A stretch of DNA of 64,000 nucleotides, taken from Paenibacillus sp. G2S3 (GTDB lineage: Bacteria; Bacillota; Bacilli; Paenibacillales; Paenibacillaceae). Under the pieces are notes generated by a model. That model did not search any database and was not told the DNA's origin. It saw nothing but the letters and a program-made list of their open reading frames with translations. A program made the position numbers and the translations under genes. Numbering within the stretch: position 1 is the first letter of the stretch; every line of letters begins with the position of its first letter. Positions 61,381 through 64,000 of this stretch are shown here, piece by piece. The stretch is from positions 3,286,001 through 3,350,000 of the forward strand of contig NZ_CP126095.1 of assembly GCF_030123105.1 (NCBI RefSeq), written 5' to 3'.

Positions 61381-62463
61381 CTATCTCTCAACTACAGTCT
61401 CACCTTCAATTAACATAGGCTGATAATAAGTGTTGTTGGGCAGGTCTTTTTTTCCTTGTAATTTCTTAATGACCCAATCCGCTGCATCTCGTCCCATGGT
61501 TTCTTGTGGGTGTGTTAAGGTGGTTAGTTTGATATTCGCATTTTTGGCGATATAGGAATTGTCTTGTCCAATAATCGATAATTCCTCCGGAATAGTGATA
61601 TCCAGCTGCCTGCAGGCATGGACCACTTCCAATCCGACCTCGTCGTTATAACAAACAATAGCAGTGAGCGTATCTCTATTTTTATTCAGAAAATCCTTCA
61701 AATCATTTGAAAGCGTCTGTTTTGTCTCCGTGTTGAATGAAAAAATCTGCTCAGGATAAAATCGTAATTTGGATTCTCCGAGCGCTTTAATATACCCTTT
61801 CATCCGATACTTTCCTTGTAAATCATCCATTTTTGCAATAAGCCCTATTTGGGTATGCCCTTTGGTGATCAATTCTTTTGTTGCCAAATAGCTGGACTGC
61901 ACGTCATCAAGACAAAGGTAAGGCAGTTCTATTTCTTCATAAAAGGCATTAATCATAATGATCGGAATATCCTGTTCCTTAAACGACAGGTAGTAAGCAA
62001 TATTAGGGTTATATAGATTGCTTTTCGTCGGTTCAATAATTAAACCATCTACACCGTAGGACAACATCATTTCCAGGGCCTTTTTTTCTTGAGCAACATC
62101 GTTATTGGTACTAGCCAATAGTAGAGAGTAATTATCCTCATTTAGTCGACTCTCGATGCCACGGATAATCGAAGGAAAGATATAGTCGGAAATGTAGGTC
62201 GTGATTACACCGATCGTCTTCTTATGGGAACTCCCGCCGGCCTTCGAACGATATTGGTTGCTGACATAAGTACCAGACCCTTTTTCGCTGCGCAGGAAAC
62301 CTTCGTTGGAAAGTTCTAAAATAGCTTTTCGAACAGTCTGCCGGCTAACTTCGTACATGGACTGTAAGGCAGATTCAGTAGGAATTTGTTCACCAACATT
62401 GTAATCTCCCGAAAGGATTTTGCTTTTTATATCATCTAAAATCACTTGATACTTTGGTTTCAT
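61381..62463 (-). CDS. araR: Arabinose repressor AraR (GntR helix-turn-helix + LacI-type sensor)
   Basis: The 360-residue protein joins a GntR winged helix (about 1-72, QIPTESALQSMYEVSRQTVRKAI) to a LacI/periplasmic-binding-like sensor (about 82-360), the characteristic AraR chimera; B. subtilis AraR is of similar length. It represses arabinose genes until L-arabinose binds. Three AraR-type boxes lie in the 262-base gap to the divergent kinase gene, one of them next to its own promoter, indicating autoregulation. GAAAGAGGAATTAC precedes the ATG. Confidence 0.93.
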   Translation of the reverse strand: MKPKYQVILDDIKSKILSGDYNVGEQIPTESALQSMYEVSRQTVRKAILELSNEGFLRSEKGSGTYVSNQYRSKAGGSSHKKTIGVITTYISDYIFPSIIRGIESRLNEDNYSLLLASTNNDVAQEKKALEMMLSYGVDGLIIEPTKSNLYNPNIAYYLSFKEQDIPIIMINAFYEEIELPYLCLDDVQSSYLATKELITKGHTQIGLIAKMDDLQGKYRMKGYIKALGESKLRFYPEQIFSFNTETKQTLSNDLKDFLNKNRDTLTAIVCYNDEVGLEVVHACRQLDITIPEELSIIGQDNSYIAKNANIKLTTLTHPQETMGRDAADWVIKKLQGKKDLPNNTYYQPMLIEGETVVER

Positions 62464-62513
62464 GTAATTCCTCTTTCCATACTTGTTCGCTAAGTTATTC
62501 GTATATTCGGTAA

Positions 62514-62529
62514 ATTTGTATGTACAAAT
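62514..62529. promoter_or_regulatory. AraR box 1 (araR-proximal)
   Basis: ATTTGTATGTACAAAT differs from the known AraR box ATTTGTACGTACAAAT at one position. It abuts a minus-strand TATAAT (62528-62533), placing it on the araR promoter for autorepression. Confidence 0.85.
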
Positions 62530-62598
62530 TATAGCATGACAACGAAAAAAATAGAAAGGGGCTCTTTTTTTATAGGGTCAAACCATTATTATATCCAT

Positions 62599-62614
62599 AT
62601 TTGTATGTATATAT
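62599..62614. promoter_or_regulatory. AraR box 2 (weak)
   Basis: ATTTGTATGTATATAT keeps the left half of the AraR box but the right half is degenerate. It lies 30 bases (about three helical turns) from box 3, so cooperative binding could rescue it. Confidence 0.6.
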
Positions 62615-62624
62615 AACTATTCAA

Positions 62625-62654
62625 TTGACAAATGTACGTACAAAAAATTATACT
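62625..62654 (+). promoter_or_regulatory. Promoter of the FGGY kinase gene with AraR box 3 in the spacer
   Basis: TTGACA and TATACT are separated by 18 bases. The spacer contains AAATGTACGTACAAAA, a near-consensus AraR box with the perfect core TGTACGTACA (62633-62642). Repressor here would cover the promoter directly. Confidence 0.85.
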
Positions 62655-62725
62655 ATAGCTGTCAATTAAGAAAGCAAATTATTATCATGACCTTTTAAAA
62701 AAGCGCTCTCAGAGAGGTGACAAAC

Positions 62726-64000
62726 GTGATATCGAATCGACTAAGCATCGAACAAGCGATTAATAAGGGAGAAACCTCGCTTGGTATTGAATTTGGGTCT
62801 ACACGTATCAAAGTTGTACTTATTAATCATAGCTTTCAAACGATCGCTTCTGGAAGTTACGAATGGGAAAATCAGTTGAAGGACGGTTTTTGGACGTACA
62901 ACTTGGAAGATATTATCAAAGGTCTGCAAGACGCCTATCGCGAGATGAAGGAAGAAGTTGCACAAAATTACGGAATCACCCTTCAAGCGGTTGGTTCCAT
63001 CGGATTTTCTGCAATGATGCATGGATACATGGCTTTCGACGGGCACAATGAGCTGCTTGTTCCATTCCGGACTTGGCGTAATGCAACAACGGGTGCGGCT
63101 GCTAAAGCATTGACCGATCTGTTTGGGTTTAATATTCCAGAACGCTGGAGCATTGCTCATCTTTATCAGGCAATTTTAAATGAAGAAGAACATGTGCCAC
63201 AAATTCGTTATGTTACGACGTTAGCAGGATATATTCATTGGCTATTGACTGGAAATAAAGCACTTGGTGTTGGGGATGCATCTGGTATGTTCCCAATTGA
63301 TGAAACGACACGAAATTATAACGTATCCATGATACAGCAGTTTGATGAGCTTGTTACAAGCAAAGGTTATCCGTGGAAGACCAGTGATCTACTTCCTAAG
63401 GTGTATATTGCAGGAGAGCAAGCAGGTGTTTTATGCGAAGCGGGAGCTAAAATTTTGGATCCATCGCTGCATTTACAATCGGGTATACCTCTTAGTCCTC
63501 CAGAAGGGGATGCAGGAACCGGGATGGTTGCTACGAATAGCGTGAGAAAACGCACCGGGAATGTCTCCGTAGGAACCTCTGTTTTTGCCATGATTGTATT
63601 AGAAAAAGAACTTTCAAAAGTTTATCCAGAAATCGATATGGTTACTACTCCGAACGGAAGTCCGGTGGGCATGGTTCATGCGAATAACTGTTCAAGTGAC
63701 CTCAACGCTTGGCTCGGCTTATTCCGCGAGTTCTATGAAGCCATGGGACACAAAGTGGATGCTAATAAATTGTACAGTGTATTGCTAAATACAGCACTGG
63801 AAGCAGATCCTGATGCCGGTGGATTACTCAGCTATGGTTATCTCTCAGGAGAGAATATTACCGGGCTTGATGAAGGACGTCCACTATTCGTCCGCTCGCC
63901 GGAGAGCAAATTCAATCTGTCTAACTTCATGCGTACGCATCTGTTCAGCGCCTTTGGTGCTTTGAAAATTGGAATGGACATTTTGACGAAGGAAGAGAAT
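62726..64000 (+). CDS. FGGY carbohydrate kinase, probable L-ribulokinase (3' end outside window)
   Basis: The 425 codons present remain open to the window edge. The N-terminal FGGY domain begins [14 protein letters not shown] (phosphate-1 loop) and shows [12 protein letters not shown] and FRTWRN, and the second domain carries [12 protein letters not shown]. The start is GTG at 62726 with AGAGAGGTGAC upstream. AraR boxes on its promoter and the divergent araR gene suggest it phosphorylates L-ribulose in arabinose breakdown. It looks unlike classic AraB and closer to the xylulokinase-like ribulokinases of some Firmicutes, so another pentulose is possible. Confidence 0.85.
   Translation, partial: MISNRLSIEQAINKGETSLGIEFGSTRIKVVLINHSFQTIASGSYEWENQLKDGFWTYNLEDIIKGLQDAYREMKEEVAQNYGITLQAVGSIGFSAMMHGYMAFDGHNELLVPFRTWRNATTGAAAKALTDLFGFNIPERWSIAHLYQAILNEEEHVPQIRYVTTLAGYIHWLLTGNKALGVGDASGMFPIDETTRNYNVSMIQQFDELVTSKGYPWKTSDLLPKVYIAGEQAGVLCEAGAKILDPSLHLQSGIPLSPPEGDAGTGMVATNSVRKRTGNVSVGTSVFAMIVLEKELSKVYPEIDMVTTPNGSPVGMVHANNCSSDLNAWLGLFREFYEAMGHKVDANKLYSVLLNTALEADPDAGGLLSYGYLSGENITGLDEGRPLFVRSPESKFNLSNFMRTHLFSAFGALKIGMDILTKEEN

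Overview
The window looks like chromosomal DNA of a Paenibacillus-type, endospore-forming Gram-positive bacterium. Support for this: a Ger-type spore germination operon, very large secreted enzymes ending in three S-layer homology (SLH) repeats, two YesM/YesN-type two-component systems next to ATPase-less sugar ABC importers, several cre-like catabolite repression sites, and an AraR-controlled arabinose locus. Nearly everything outside 46-53 kb concerns plant, fungal or host glycan use. No rRNA, tRNA, CRISPR array, phage gene or complete insertion sequence was seen.

Layout. 1-157 is the tail of an ABC transporter ATPase. 300-6623 holds an AraC regulator fused to a GH39 fold, then an MFS sugar transporter and a cytoplasmic GH3 enzyme. 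6846-9557 is a secreted GH87-type alpha-1,3-glucanase. 9688-11799 (minus) holds a GT61-like glycosyltransferase and an AraC regulator, divergent from a GH43 enzyme at 11939-13435. A small secreted ricin-type lectin, a zinc-finger/NDT-like protein and a small membrane protein follow to 15.7 kb.

The centrepiece is 16141-46199: YesN response regulator, YesM kinase, lipoprotein, two permeases, a cytoplasmic GH2 beta-galactosidase, then two giant SLH-anchored enzymes behind their own promoter with a perfect cre match. The first (2337 residues) joins a GH30 galactanase-like domain to a GH43 exo-beta-1,3-galactanase-like domain. The second (4315 residues) joins GH95 (alpha-L-fucosidase), GH110 (alpha-1,3-galactosidase) and GH2 (beta-galactosidase-type) with five F5/8C, two ricin, two FIVAR and four Big_2 modules. 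I infer a surface assembly line that strips fucose and alpha-galactose, cuts galactan, and feeds galactosides through the importer to the cytoplasmic beta-galactosidase. The GH95+GH110+GH2 chain matches the three linkages of blood-group-B-like or similar fucosylated alpha-galactosyl glycans and is the most novel candidate here.

46275-53306 is a change of theme: an orphan KinB-like kinase, a TetR/MFS divergent pair, and a gerB-gerA-gerC operon in non-standard gene order. 53433-60596 (minus) is a second YesMN plus LplABC-type importer unit, with a perfect cre match upstream of the kinase. 60.6-61.3 kb is a gene graveyard: an orphan terminator and a 47-codon remnant of a carbohydrate-binding module that keeps an intact ribosome site. 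61381-64000 is AraR divergent from an FGGY (ribulokinase-like) kinase that runs off the window, with three AraR boxes between them.
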